Positions 33,715 to 45,384 of a DNA stretch of 64,000 bases are shown here, piece after piece. Source of the stretch: Hyaloscypha bicolor E (lineage: Eukaryota > Ascomycota > Leotiomycetes > Helotiales > Hyaloscyphaceae). The stretch is from assembly GCF_002865645.1 (NCBI RefSeq), contig NW_020194685.1:1130807-1194806 (forward strand). Reading direction: 5' to 3'. Each line of letters opens with the position of its first letter. Position 1 is the stretch's first letter. The notes beneath the pieces were generated by a model. The model made no database searches, was not told the origin of the DNA, and saw only the letters and a list, made by a program, of their open reading frames with translations. Position numbers and translations under genes: made by a program.

Positions 33715-36218
33715 ATGAGTGAGAGTTTTTCTCCTGGCCCGGGAGTTGAGCCCCAGTCCCCATATTCAACTGTCTTTCTGGTAAGGTATCACGTCTTCTG
33801 ACACTCCTCCTACGTTCTAACCCATGTATCAGTCGCAGAGGGATCTTGGACTCAGGGCCCCAATTAACTTTGTTACCGGCCCAGGCATCTCTTTGACAGC
33901 AGCCTGCTTTCCACACCTCAGATATGAGGATGACAGCTCAGGAGACTGCTTGTCGAATCTACTTGGAGTGGGTTTCCACAGATTCGAGATAGACTTGTAT
34001 TGGGAGTAAGTTTATTCCCAAACTTATTTCTATATAAGAGCTGAAAGCCTGGAACTATTTTCGGAAGTTCTCGTGTCTACTGTCCACTTCATACTTGTGT
34101 CTTGGGAGCAAGCCACCTCCAAAACTCCCGATTCCCTCAAGCTTTCTTGGAATTTACGTTGCTAATTTGTTGGACAGTCAAGGAAGAGGGGTTTGGTCGT
34201 TCTGCCCTGTCAGTATTCCGATTTCGATCCCGAATGCGGCCCCCTCAGCAACGGCAACCCTAAGTTTCACTTCAAACACCCGCTCCTCATTGACGTCGGA
34301 TACTACTGCGTCTATTTCTTCGTCCTCCCCCCAAAACTTGAATCCTCGACAAGTTAGTTCTAGGTCGATCACCAGCTCGTTAACTAGCTCAAGCTCCGAA
34401 TCGATACGTACCGCTGTAACCTCTTTAGGAAATGTTCTTCCTACAATTGCAGTTCTGCCCGATACTCCAGACGAGCCCTTGGTATGAACCGAAAGCCTAT
34501 CAACAACAAAGTAACAACATTTTGCTACCATGGGACTCAAGAGCTAACACGTACATTTATAGATATCTATCGGACCATACGTTTGTACCACCACCATAAA
34601 TCTCTCTACTTTCACGAGTCAACTTCTGGATTATATTCAGAAAACTCAGATGACTTTAGATGCGCACCTCCTTTATGTTATACTTAATATACACGCTGCT
34701 GCCTCTGATGAATCGCCGGCCTCACCGGCTCCAGCTCCAATAAGCCTACCAGGACCATCGAGCCTTCTCGGAGGCATGGTTTCTGGAAATCTTTCCCAAT
34801 ACCTCTATACACTGTCAGACCTCCGATCAGACCGCGCAAATCTTAATGGATCCTGGTATTCGGTCTCTGAAACCTACCGCCCAGTCGAGGAATACTATTC
34901 CATTGATGTGAATGAAAATGGCATCTACTCAACTGAAGATGGCTGGCCATCCGAAGGCTACCTCGAGTTCTCGAAGAGCAAACGTTTGCTTGTTGGCTGG
35001 GGTACGATTGACCCTCAAATGGCGGGGTACAACTTCACGGGAGATTCGGGAGTCATATTTCCTACTGGATTCCTTCAAAACGTACAAGCGGATGTCACTG
35101 CTTCAAGCGCGGGACGATTGACGAGTGGCTGCTTTTTGGGCAATCTTACGGATGATTTGACTCAGATCAATTCCTCCTGGGCCTTTGATGCAATATTACC
35201 TGGCTTCGATTATCCCACAAGCGAATCATCAGGTATGTGGGCGACATCCTTTTTTTATTAATAGGAGCAGCGCAGATGTTGGACTTTTTCAAAAGACTGC
35301 AACTTGACTGCTGGAAGTTTGCCATCACTCAACTCCGTGCCTGCATAATTCCAGTGCAGACAGGGATTGCCTCGCTGTTGCATCTTTCCTGGATTCACAG
35401 CCTTTCTTCTATACTCTAGCTTTTTCAGTTCTGACATTGTAAGATTACAGATATATATCCCCTTCTAAACCTCACCTCCAACTCCACAAATTGTGGAATT
35501 TCGCCCATCCTCAACGTGACACTCTTGAATAGTACCGCTCTTGATGACTATAAGCCTTACCAGAACTTCTCGTACGCCACGATCTGGTCTTGGGCGCCTG
35601 GCGAACCGAAAAACTACACCGAGTCACCATCCTCCAATTCAGGCTCTGTTTTCCGCTGTGCAACCTCGAACGTTGACCTTGACGGCCGCTGGATGGTGGC
35701 AGACTGCTCTCAAAAATATTACGCAGCTTGTCGAGCACACAATCAGCCATACAACTGGACAATCACAAATTACCCAATTTCGTATAGTTTTGCCAGCCAG
35801 GCTTGTAAAGATCCATATCATTTTACTGCTCCCAGAACAGCGTTAGAGAATTCTTACCTGACACAGGAGATGAGGCGGACCCGTCGAGATTTCGATGGGG
35901 GTGGAGCTTGGGTGGACTTCAACAGTTTAGACGTTGCTGGGTGTTGGGTTACAGGGGGACCAAACGCTACATGCCTTTGGAAAGATATCTTGTCACAGGA
36001 GAATGATCTGGAAAAGAAGGTGATCTTGGTACGTTAACAATGCCTCAACTTTGGGCAGATATTCTAATGAGGTATAGGTTCCCACTGTTGCTGCTATTAT
36101 CGTGCTAGTTGTCACAGCTTTGACGATATTTGTGAAAGCTGCAGGGAACCGAAGGGTCAGAAAAAGGACGAGAAGGAGAGCTGAGAATGGGTTTGTGTAT
36201 GAAGGTGTGCCTTCGTGA
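33715..36218 (+). CDS. MTC6: MTC6-like (maintenance of telomere capping) membrane protein, middle part disturbed
   Basis: Clear exons are 33715-33780, 33833-34005, 34178-34481 and 34563-35232, the tail of a long exon ending at 36028, and 36078-36218. Conserved MTC6 blocks appear in order: SQRDLGLRAPINFVTGPGIS, DLYWDQGRGVWSFCPV, NCGISPILNVTLLNSTA, IWSWAPGEPKNY, AACRAHNQPYNW and WVDFNSLDVAGCW. A Ser-rich stretch and many N-glycosylation sites point to a lumenal domain; a single membrane helix (VAAIIVLVVTALTIFV) and a basic tail close the protein. Between 35233 and 35450 the blocks lie in different frames and canonical introns do not restore them (see findings). The first exon shows no signal peptide, unlike relatives I know. 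The protein may be non-functional or need a cDNA to model. Confidence 0.75.
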
Positions 36219-36330
36219 ATTGCGGCTATTGGATTCTTTGATTCGAACCGGATTGTTTTTATGATATCAGGCCCTTTGTCAGAATATACCAACAACAATT
36301 CGAATTCCTAGCTTTAGAGACAGGAATCAA

Positions 36331-36521
36331 CCCGGCTTCAACAAACGCTTTGCAAATGCTTTCCCCAAACCACTTGCTCTTAGTATTACTTAGACCAGTG
36401 CTGAAGATTGATCAAGAGTGAAAGGGTGCCTCTTGATCACAACTGACTTCCCCTTCAGCCACTCGAGATCGAAGTCTGAAGTGACAGTGATGGGACGATC
36501 TTGATACTCTGGGACGAGCAT
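36331..36521 (-). pseudogene. Remnant of a short-chain dehydrogenase (SDR) gene, N-terminal part only
   Basis: On the minus strand from ATG 36521 the translation begins MLVPEYQDRPITVTSDFDLE and continues WLKGKSVVI, the usual start of fungal SDRs just before the NAD-binding glycine motif. The frame then breaks. About 40 nt further on, ASGLGKAFAKR (36343-36384) supplies the second half of the TGxxxGLG motif in another register, and a further one-base shift leads to VEAG. Nothing of the catalytic half (YxxxK) follows, because MTC6 ends at 36218 on the opposite strand. This is the 5' stub of a gene lost by deletion. Confidence 0.6.
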
Positions 36522-37054
36522 GGTAGGCTTATAATAGGTTGCTGGGATTCGGAAATGAGAGAGTAACTGTGAAGAGTGTAAAGTAGAAAGACTGCTCCTT
36601 ATATTAATCCTATTACGGCGGGGTACGGGCTAATATAGCGATTGGTCGGGTCCGGTGTCTCGTGGTGTAAGCTCGTCCGCCGTAAAAGATGCGAGTTCAA
36701 GGCACGGTAACCTTGGTACATTGAAATGTGGTGTGAGATGTGGACCTCGAGAACCAATCCTAATCGCTTGAATCCATGTCTCCCCTGAGAATTGAGAACT
36801 AAGAGCAAGGTGGCCCAAGGCCCGAAGAATCATGTATCACTCGTTATACTGGACACTCAGCATAGTAATCAGAGTTGCATTTGCTCAGTGTTGTGAAAAT
36901 ATACCAAATACTCCAATGGACTACGCCTAACCAGCCTTGATATCCTTTCCAAAAAAAAGTGCCACAGCCCAGATGTGCACACTTTCCATTCCATAGCACC
37001 CTGACGCCCATCGCTATTACTCTACCCTATCATTTATTTGCAAGTGAAGCAAGT
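36522..37054. other. Intergenic region
   Basis: 533 bp, probably the old promoter of the SDR remnant and the 3' flank of the next gene. No coding content recognised. Confidence 0.5.
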
Positions 37055-38261
37055 CTAATGATTTACACCAGCACCAACATCGTTCTCGCTGACAACACTG
37101 CCGACTTCCGTCCATGAACCTGGCGTGGAGATACCCTCCCCGTCTACGCTCATCACATCGGCCTCACTCGTGGCTCCACTTCTTGGCTGCCATACTTCCT
37201 CCCCAGATCCAGCCATGGAAGCGGAATCGGTGGGAGTGATATCGCCACTTCCTGGAACTGAAACATCTGGGTCGCTGAACAAAGGAGATCCGGGAACAGC
37301 CTCGTGTTGCTGGGGTGTAGCGGCTCTAGGAGTAGCAGGAAGAGGTGAGTAGAAGCTGTGGTTTGCGTTATCAGCCCATGCATGAATGGAAGCATAAGCA
37401 TCCTCTCGTGCAGCCATGTTTGTGAAATTGGCAGCCTCAGCCATCATCGGCTCGTCCATCGTAGGATAAGAGACGGGTGGGTCAGGGACTGGCTCAGAGG
37501 TATCAACAAGAAGCTGCTCAGCAATTGTGTTGGTGGGCTTCTCCTCATTAGCGGAGTATAGGTTGGACATGACTTCGAATTTCTCGGAGGCTTCAGGAGA
37601 CATAAGACTTGCATCGATAGCTCGCTGCTCGTCCAGGTCGATGTTGTGCTCGTCGCCGAAGGGATTGGCATAAACGGATCCTCTATTCAGTCCTCTAACG
37701 CCGCGCTGTCGAAGACCTTCCTCCTCTCGGTTCGTGTCTGCGCCAGTATTGTACACATATGTCCCTTTCTCAGCAGTCTGGTCGGGTTGTAAGAAATCAT
37801 CGAAGCTGGATCGGCGGCTCTTGTTCGCCGGTCTTTCTGCTGCGAGCTTCCTCTCCTTCTCCAATTTCTCCAATTTCTCCATATGGACGGCGTTCCAGTA
37901 CATCAGCTCCTCTCTCTGGCGTCTCCTGGACTCCTCATCTGCGTCAACACCAACTTCGGCATTGCCTTGGCTCTGAAGAAAGCCCTCCGCATCTTCGGGG
38001 CGGTTGAAGCGGGGCTGCGGGGCCGATGGGTTGATTTCGTCACCGAGCGAGTGCAGAGCAATGGCTACTCGGCGGCGGACATCTTCAGCAAACTGCCGAG
38101 CTTGTGGGGATTCGTAGACTGCGATTGCGGCCTTGTAATTGTTAGTAGAAGTTCGATGATTTCGGAGGCAAATAACTTACTGCAACGGCTACTGATATCA
38201 CCACAATGGCGCCTGAAACGATGACCGGGTGGTTAGGCATTTGGTTTTGATTGCGATTCAT
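37055..38261 (-). CDS. N-terminally membrane-anchored acidic protein of unknown function
   Basis: Minus-strand exons 38261-38181 and 38131-37055 give 385 residues. The 27-residue first exon is almost entirely a signal anchor (VIVSGAIVVISVAVA). The second exon starts with a conserved-looking helical block (AVYESPQARQFAEDVRRRVA, then ALHSLGDEINP) and a coiled coil (MEKLEKLEKERKLAAERP). The rest is acidic and Ser/Pro-rich, presumably disordered. The intron (38132-38180) has GTAAGT, CTAAC and AAG signals. Layout suggests a tail facing the cytosol from the ER or another membrane. No named family recognised, although relatives with the same N-terminal block seem widespread in Pezizomycotina. Confidence 0.75.
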
Positions 38262-39906
38262 TGAAAACAAACTTGAATGTGATGATGGATACGGTATTTT
38301 GGAAGATTGTTGAAGGAGTTGAAGGAACGTTGATAGGTAAATTCGCAAACTATGCTGCCTCGAGGAGTCTTGCGTGGACTTTGATCGACCTTACGCCACT
38401 GCGCTTGCAGGGACTCGAGACATCCAGCCTATCAGGTGATGCGAAGTGGACTGAGGGGTTCGGAGTGTGGCTGACCTTTGACGGCAACAGCTGGCATTTT
38501 GGCAGCTGCCTGTGGGCGTTCTGGTGTTGGGGGAGGAGGAAGGTGGGAGGAGGTGGTGGTGATTCTTGTAGGAGTTTCGAAGTTGGTGGATGGAGACGTC
38601 GGCGTGTGCCCCGCGGTCTCCACCAGGCTGCGCCGCTCTCCTTTTAGCAACTGTGGCGCCCGATAAGCCTCCCGGGACCGCTTGTCAGGCTTTCTACCGC
38701 CGGCCCTTGCTCGTACTTTGTATATAAAAAGGGGGAAAAGTGAGTGGGCATTGCTTGAATGTTCTAAATCTTTTCGAAGCCATGTGATTCTACGTAACTC
38801 AAAGACCTACAAAGTCATTTATTTCTTGGGCCTGGAGAAAGTCGCTTAGGGTACATACCATCTCGGGCTGGATGTTCTTTGTTCTTTGACCGCCACAGTT
38901 TGGCCTCGTGACAACTTTCCGTCCCAACAATAACTTTGTATTCGAACAAATCCAAAACGATCTCCCTCCTCCCCCTCTACCTATGCCATTTTCAATAAAG
39001 ATCCTTGACGGCCACTTCTGTGTCTATCAGCCTTGTAGAATCTCAATTCCGTAAGATTGCATTCAGGGCTTGAAAAACAACCGCCTCGATACTTATTAGT
39101 CTTGACATGAAATCATTCTCGGGATAGAGCCCTAACTCTGTTGCCCATCTTGAACTAACAACAAAGTAAAAGTTCCGCATGGAGAAACCAACTGAATGAG
39201 CATGAGCATTCAAAGCGTGACCATGTCACGAGAAATATCACGAGACCACATCACGTGCACACTTCTCCTAACACTCCCGTCGGCACTCCGTCTTTCCACA
39301 AGGCGACTCCAACTCAAGGCTTTCGCCGCTTCTGTTAAAGAGAGTGAGAATGACAAAACAATTGTTACCCCGTCACACCTCAAGCCATGTCCGACGCGAG
39401 GCCTTGAATACCATTTCTACGCCCGAAACCTGGATTGTCCGAAAGCCTCTCAACCCATGGCTGTCCATTCACCAATGAGCACCCTCCCGAATTTCCAGAA
39501 AGATTAGATTCGGTGTGTTGACAGCGGTTAAGATAGTTTTGTAGATAGAAACAAGGCGTGAAAGGAGGGTCCAGGGGGTTGTCAGTTTACTTACTCGGCA
39601 TGCCACGCGGATGAGGTTGATGTGTGGAAGGGGCGAAATCTCGGCATTGAGGCAACACAGTCGAGTAATATTCGGACTGTTGTGAAGGCGAGTTGCGAGG
39701 GATGGCATACAGGCCAGTGTTATTGGTATACGGCAGGTTAAGGTTCTCGGTGTAGGAAAGCATGTGCAGGAGCTTGCCTTCTCACCCAGTTCTCACCAAA
39801 TATCTCAAACAAGACTCTCCCGCTAAATTTTCTCTTGTAAAAGGGTATTCCACGGTTCTGGTTCTCGAATGTACATAGTCCGCCTTGAAGAGTCTGTTGC
39901 TTCGGA
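38262..39906. other. Intergenic region
   Basis: 1.6 kb. The first part is the promoter of the membrane-anchored protein gene. Frames at 39196-39507 and 39469-39708 look like chance ORFs. No repeats or RNA genes seen. Confidence 0.45.
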
Positions 39907-40179
39907 ATGCCTTCCCCGACAAGGCTTGAGGAGCAGATTTATGAAACCATGCGAGTAGGGAAAGAAGTGCTATTTACGTTCACCACTGGTGGCGTGAAAT
40001 ACAGGGCTGTTTTCCAACATAAGGAGGTTCGGTATGTCACCTTGTTCTCCAATTCATATCTCGTACTAAATAAGGAGAGCGATCGTCGGGTAGGCGTCTC
40101 TGGCTCGAAAACTGGAGACTCGAACCTTTCAGCCTCTTCCAGCAATTCCCAGTCTCTTTCTAGCGAGCCAAATTACTAG
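39907..40179 (+). CDS. Small hypothetical protein
   Basis: A 90-codon frame. The first about 60 residues have a plausible alternating charged/hydrophobic pattern (YETMRVGKEVLFTFTTGG, YVTLFSNSYLVLNKE) and the last 25 are Ser/Asn-rich. No family recognised, no neighbour supports it, and it may be part of a longer spliced gene. Confidence 0.3.
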   Translation: MPSPTRLEEQIYETMRVGKEVLFTFTTGGVKYRAVFQHKEVRYVTLFSNSYLVLNKESDRRVGVSGSKTGDSNLSASSSNSQSLSSEPNY

Positions 40180-40463
40180 ACACTGCTGTGTTTGGCGTTG
40201 TGAGATAGGTAGTATGGACTTATAGATGATATGATCTTGGGACACAGGAGTTTGAAAAGTAAAGGACGAGAAATGCCTTGTTTGAGAATTGTGAATTGAG
40301 GAATGTAATGCATTGAAGTACGTGGCAGAAAGATGATTCTGTGCTGCTTAGCATGGTCGTCCCAATCCTCTAATTCCCTATCACGAGTTTTAACGCGGCA
40401 ATATCCAAAGCCCACCCTGAGTGGAGTTTTGAAGTCTCTCGTTTCGCGCATTTACTTCGAAGA

Positions 40464-41550
40464 CTATTGCTCATCTTCCAGCTTTGTAGCTGGTGTGGCT
40501 GATTCTTCCACGCTTTTTGGCGTGCTTGCATCAAGCTTCTCAACTATCACACACTCCTCGTCGTCCTCGGTCTTTGTCTCCTTTTCAACTGCATCGGAAT
40601 AATCTCCCCACAACTGCTCAACCGGCCGTCCTAACAATTCTGTCCAAAATCTCTTCTCTTCGTATTTTTGGATCCTTAACTTCTCGTTCATCCTCCTGAC
40701 TGTGCCCTTTCCAAATCTTTGCTCCAGATATTCCAAGAAATAGCCTGTATGTTGATATCCAGCGTCCCACTTTCCAGTTGCCTCTTTCTTCCAATGTGGG
40801 GGACTCAAATCTGCGTTCAACCGAACCCAGTCTGCAATTCCCTCGATCAAACCCCCTGGGCATGTTCCGAATGCATTGTACTGATAACTGTCCAGAGAAT
40901 TAGCGTTGCAAAATCAAGGAATTGTAAAGAGCCAGAAGTCAGATCTATCATTGCTCAAGAGATAAGGACAAAGAGGTCATTCCGCCACCTGAAGCTCCAA
41001 GGTTCTCAGTTTTCAGAGGAAGAACTCACCAATGTACCATCTCATGTGTGAGAACGCCCATGATTTCGTCGGTTTTTCGTTCATGAGAAATAGACTTGCG
41101 GATGTAGTCCAAAGAGAAGTGGATCTCCTTATGATCGCTATCTAAATCGCTGCCAGTTGTGTATGCCACCCCGTCCATTGGCCTCAGTATAAGGGTAACT
41201 GAGCGGGTGGGAGGAACCGTAGTTGTAGGCGAGTCGGGTGAGTGGTATAGGAGTTCGAGCACGCTTTTGACAGACACTGAGAGTGCATTACTGGCTATAA
41301 CAGCCTGGAGGAAGGCTTCGGCGCCAGCATGGTTGAGATCTCGGATTTCGAGTCGGAGCTTAGGAAGGGGGAAAGCGGGAGCTTTCGAGGAAGGTGCGCT
41401 ACTCGATGCTTCAGATTCTGCAGTTGAAAGCTTTTGAGTCGGACGAGGGACAGAAGTTGGTGCTGGACCCGACGTGCGAGAAGACTGGGCTGGCATGAAT
41501 ACCAAGGGAGGAAGAGGACTGGTTCCAGGAGGTGGAGGCTCCGTCTTCAT
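40464..41550 (-). CDS. BSP/PBSP-family zinc metallopeptidase-like protein
   Basis: Minus-strand exons 41550-41030 and 40887-40464 give 314 residues. A Pro/Ser-rich N-terminus without a signal peptide precedes the 'plant and bacterial basic secretory protein' domain (PF04450): LRLEIRDLNHAGAEAFLQAV, then the zinc motif HEMVH, completed across the exon junction as HEMVHCYQYNAFG, followed by GLIEGIADWVRL, whose Glu/Asp residues match the family's active-site region. The C-terminal part has WKKEATGKWDAGYQHTGYF and an acidic tail. The intron (40888-41029) is long for this window at 142 nt. The frame stays open for about 28 codons upstream of the ATG, so an upstream exon is possible. Fungal members are probably intracellular; substrates unknown. 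Confidence 0.85.
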
Positions 41551-41999
41551 TGGAGCGGCTGGTGCAAGTGTCTGGGCAATCTTTTCAAGCTCAGTTCGGA
41601 GTAAATATTCGCAATCTGCTACCCGAGTATTTCAAAAAGGGGAATACTCAGGTATTTGCAAATAACATATAAAGAGTTTAAAGCCAGGAAGAAGTCTGAA
41701 ATTGTGCAACATCTGTGTTAAGCCTGAGATGCGGATGCGGGAAGGGATGCCCGGGACATCCCTGCAACAGGGGGGTATGAATTAGCGCGATAAACACGGT
41801 TGATGGGCAACATCAACGTTCAGTTGTTTTGATGGACAAAGTCATTCCACTAACCTCACCTTGCTGCCATAGCTCTCTTTGTAAGTCTCAATCTCTCAGA
41901 ACTTCTCGTGTCTAGTATGAGGGAGCCGCTCACGAATATCGCGCGTGTTGACTGATCTCTCGTCCCTAGGCCTCCCTGGAATTCTTTCACCCCGCCAAA
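41551..41999. other. Shared promoter of the metallopeptidase gene and STU1
   Basis: 449 bp between divergent starts. It holds a short AT-rich block and pyrimidine-rich sequence before the STU1 start. No coding content assigned. Confidence 0.5.
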
Positions 42000-44900
42000 A
42001 TGGGAGAGAAAATCAACGAAGAGCAAGTTTCAAACTTGCTGGCAATACTCCGAACTGATGCGTCCATTGATGCGAAGGTTAATCAAATCAATAATGTCAA
42101 ATCCGGTATCAAACAGAACAATGTGCCGGAACCCTGTGTGCTCCCTCTCTTTGAGGCTACGCGCCAGTCGATGACATCGCAGCACGCTGCAATTGTCAAT
42201 GCCGGCTTCTCTACTCTAAACCATCTACTCACGAGATTGTCCCGACAAGAGCCAAAATATGTTGTCAAAGAGGCTGGTCGGACCCTCCCGCTGGTTATTG
42301 AGAAGATGGGGGACCAAAAGGAGAAATATAGACAGCTTGCAGCGCAATGCCTGACGACTTTCTGGAAAGTGGCACCTATGGACGTGGAGCGAATAGTAAA
42401 GAATGCTGGTATGGTTGGTAAGAACCCACGGATGAAGGAAGCGTCTATGAACTGGCTCGTTCAGGTAATATTCCATTGGCGGTGATACCCTAGCTATTGC
42501 TGATACCTCGGCACAGATGCACCAAGAGAATGGCATGCCTTTCAAGAGCTTTGTGTCGACATTGATGGACCTTCTCGAGGATGCCGATGGCATGGTCAGG
42601 GACACTGCGAGGAATTCGGTCATTGCTCTCTTCCAGTAGGTCACAGCAGAAGCTCTGGGTAATAAAAGCTGATTATTACTAGGAACGCTCCAAATGCTGC
42701 AAAGTCCGACTTGAAGAAACAACTAAAGAATTTCAATGTACGACCGACAATAGTAGCGGCTATCACAGCTACTCTTGGACCCGGAAATGCTCCTGAGCCA
42801 GCAGAGCCAATAGTTGCCGAGATACCTTCACGCCCAACCTTGGCCAACAGTGTCTCCTCGATGTCGAGCGTCCGGCCATCGACTCCTGTTATAGAAGCTA
42901 AAGCTGAACAAGTCGAACCATCTTATGTGAACACACAGAGAGAGCTTGACGACACATTCCGAGATATGTATCCGTTTTTTGAAGGAAAGGAATCGGAGCA
43001 AAATTGGTTGAAACGAGAACAAAGCTGCACCAAATTACGAAGACTCAATGCTGGAAATGCACCCAGCGATTTCCACGATGCCTTCCTTGTCGGAATCAAA
43101 GGTCTCTTGGATGGAATTTTGAAGGCTGTAAACTCACTGAGAACCAGTCTTTCAAAAGAGGGTTGCAGCGTCGTTCAAGAAATTGCACGAACTGCTGGAC
43201 CAGGGCTAGATCCTATGGTCGAAATTCTTCTCCAGAACCTAATCAAATTGTGCGGTGGTACAAAAAAGATCAGCTCCCAGCAAGGTAATGTAACGGTCGA
43301 TATCATCATCAGCAAGGTTTCGTACAATATTCGAATCATGCAACATATCTTTGCAGCATGCCAAGACAAGAACGTTCAGCCAAGAACCTATGCAACCGGA
43401 TGGCTGAAGACTTTGTTGAAGAAGGAAGCCCACCATAAGAGTCATATTGAACATACGGGAGGGCTCGACTTGATCGAAAAGTGTATCAAAAAGGGTCTGG
43501 CAGATGCAAATCCAGGCGTTCGAGAAAATATGAGATCGACTTTCTGGGCTTTCGCGCAGATTTGGCCTGCCAAGGCGGACGCGTAAGTGTTCTAAGCTGT
43601 AAAGAAGATTATGCATCTAACTCCATTCCAGTATTATGGCAACTCTGGATGCAACCCAGGCAAGACTTCTGGAAAACGCCCCAGACAATCCAAATTCACC
43701 CAAAAAGGCAGAGACTGTTGCTGCTCGACCCGGATTAGGATTCTCCAAGAGCACGACTGGACCACCCAAGCCTTCCTTAAGGGAGACGATGTTGGCTCAA
43801 AAGAAGGCTGTTTTGGCCAACAAGAATATTCCTGCTCGCCCGGGCTCAGCCATGTCCAGTTTCTCTCCTATGCGTACGGTCTCGACGTCGTCCAATGCAT
43901 CCGCATCGTCCACAGCTTTAGAAATAGGACCAGTGAGACCCCGACCCGAGTCGACAACTGTTGCCCATGGTGGTCTTTCTGTCGCTCCAATGCGGCCTAC
44001 CAAATTCCGTCCTGCCCCTCGACCGGAACTTACCGCAAGACCCGCAACAGCAGGCCCTTACTCAGTAAGACGTCCAGGTCACGGTCCTACTAACAGTGAT
44101 GGCACTAGCCCATCGACAAGCAGAATGGTAAAGGCAAGAACACCTAGTGCTAGCAGTACAAGCCCACCAAAGCGACCGACTACGCGACCAAACACGAGTC
44201 ACTCCAGTCATACTAGCCAATCCAGCCATGCAAGTCCTGTGAGGAGTACCGTCAGCAGAGTAGCAGCATCCCCTCGCGCCAGCCCAGCAAAACCTAAGTC
44301 TTCTCACACCGCTTTCACATCGTCGAGTCCATCAAAAGCCGATGAGGATTTCACCATGGTTGTTCCGACGTTGACGGGACTGAAGGGACCGCATCCTCAG
44401 AGTGTGCCACTGACAATTGAGTCTTCTGATGAAGATGAGATTGTCACACCTTTGAAGTCAATGAAGGTTTACGAAGATCCATTCTCAAGCGCGGATGACC
44501 AGACCACCCCAAGACCAGCGATCACAGCTCCGGTACTGGAAGAAGTCGCTGTTAATGAAGATGCCTCGAATTTGGTGCGAAATGGAATGAGCAGTATGAA
44601 TGGCGCGGAGACAGCGAAGACAGCCCCAATTTCGCCGGAGCGTATGAAACAAAATTCTCGGCTGCTCGACAGCGGCATCACGAAGATAAAGGCAAAGTCG
44701 TTAGATGTCCATGGTTTCCGTAAACTCCAAGGAATGATTAAGGACAATAGAGCAGCTTGGTCTGACGACAGATTCGATGTTTTACTTCTAGGACTTTTCG
44801 AATATCTCGAAGCACCATTAACTTCGCTCTCACCAGAGAAAATCCAGGACGTCAAGGCTCAGATCTTGGCAACGATTATGCTTATGCACAAGAAAGATCA

Positions 44901-45384
44901 CGATGCATTCCGGCCTCATGTCCCCAAAGGGCTAGAATCCCTCCTTACAACCCGAAGCTGCTATGATGCACGCGCACACATCGTTAGTGGACTCGAATTA
45001 CTCGCTGCTGAGCTCGTCACCCTTGCAGACCCCAAGCAAACAACCAACAAGATCACCTCACAACTTCAGAACGAGCAAATGACACTCGAAGGCTGCCGAA
45101 CCCTCTCCATGGGTCTCCATGTCCTGAAGAAGCTCCTCGATGCGAAGAATGAGTTCGTTCCGAGTGAAGAGGAAGTCCAGGAGATGTGCAAGCTTGCTGC
45201 GAGATGTTTAGAGAGTTCTGAGAGCGGCGTTCGGATGGATGCCGTGCAGCTTTGTGTTAGTGTTCATTCGAGGGTTGGGGAAGCGAGATTCTGGAAAGAA
45301 TTGGGAGGCGTGAAAGATGACCCGAAGAGCCTGATTACTTATTACATCGTCAAGAAGCAGAGAGAGCTAGCGGCTAGTGGATGA
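42000..45384 (+). CDS. STU1: CLASP-family microtubule protein Stu1
   Basis: Exons 42000-42464, 42517-42635, 42683-43582 and 43632-45384 give 1078 residues. An N-terminal TOG-like HEAT array covers about 1-200 (KEKYRQLAAQCLTTFWKVAP, LMDLLEDADGMVRDTARNSV). The CLASP-N TOG domain lies at about 285-490 (FRDMYPFFEGKESEQNWLKR, LADANPGVRENMRSTFWAFA). A long Ser/Pro/Arg-rich microtubule-binding linker follows (about 510-800), then a C-terminal helical array. CLASPs promote microtubule rescue and bipolar spindle assembly by adding tubulin at plus ends. Introns are 47-52 nt. Identification rests on both TOG domains plus the basic linker, all in the expected order and length. Confidence 0.93.

Noticed and set aside
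36640..36715. tRNA-like motif (GAGTTCAAGGC) in a GC-rich patch
   Set aside because: No acceptor stem, D-loop or anticodon arm can be folded around it.
43611..44093. 160-codon plus-strand frame
   Set aside because: Out-of-frame overlap with STU1 exon 4, whose frame and phase are well supported.
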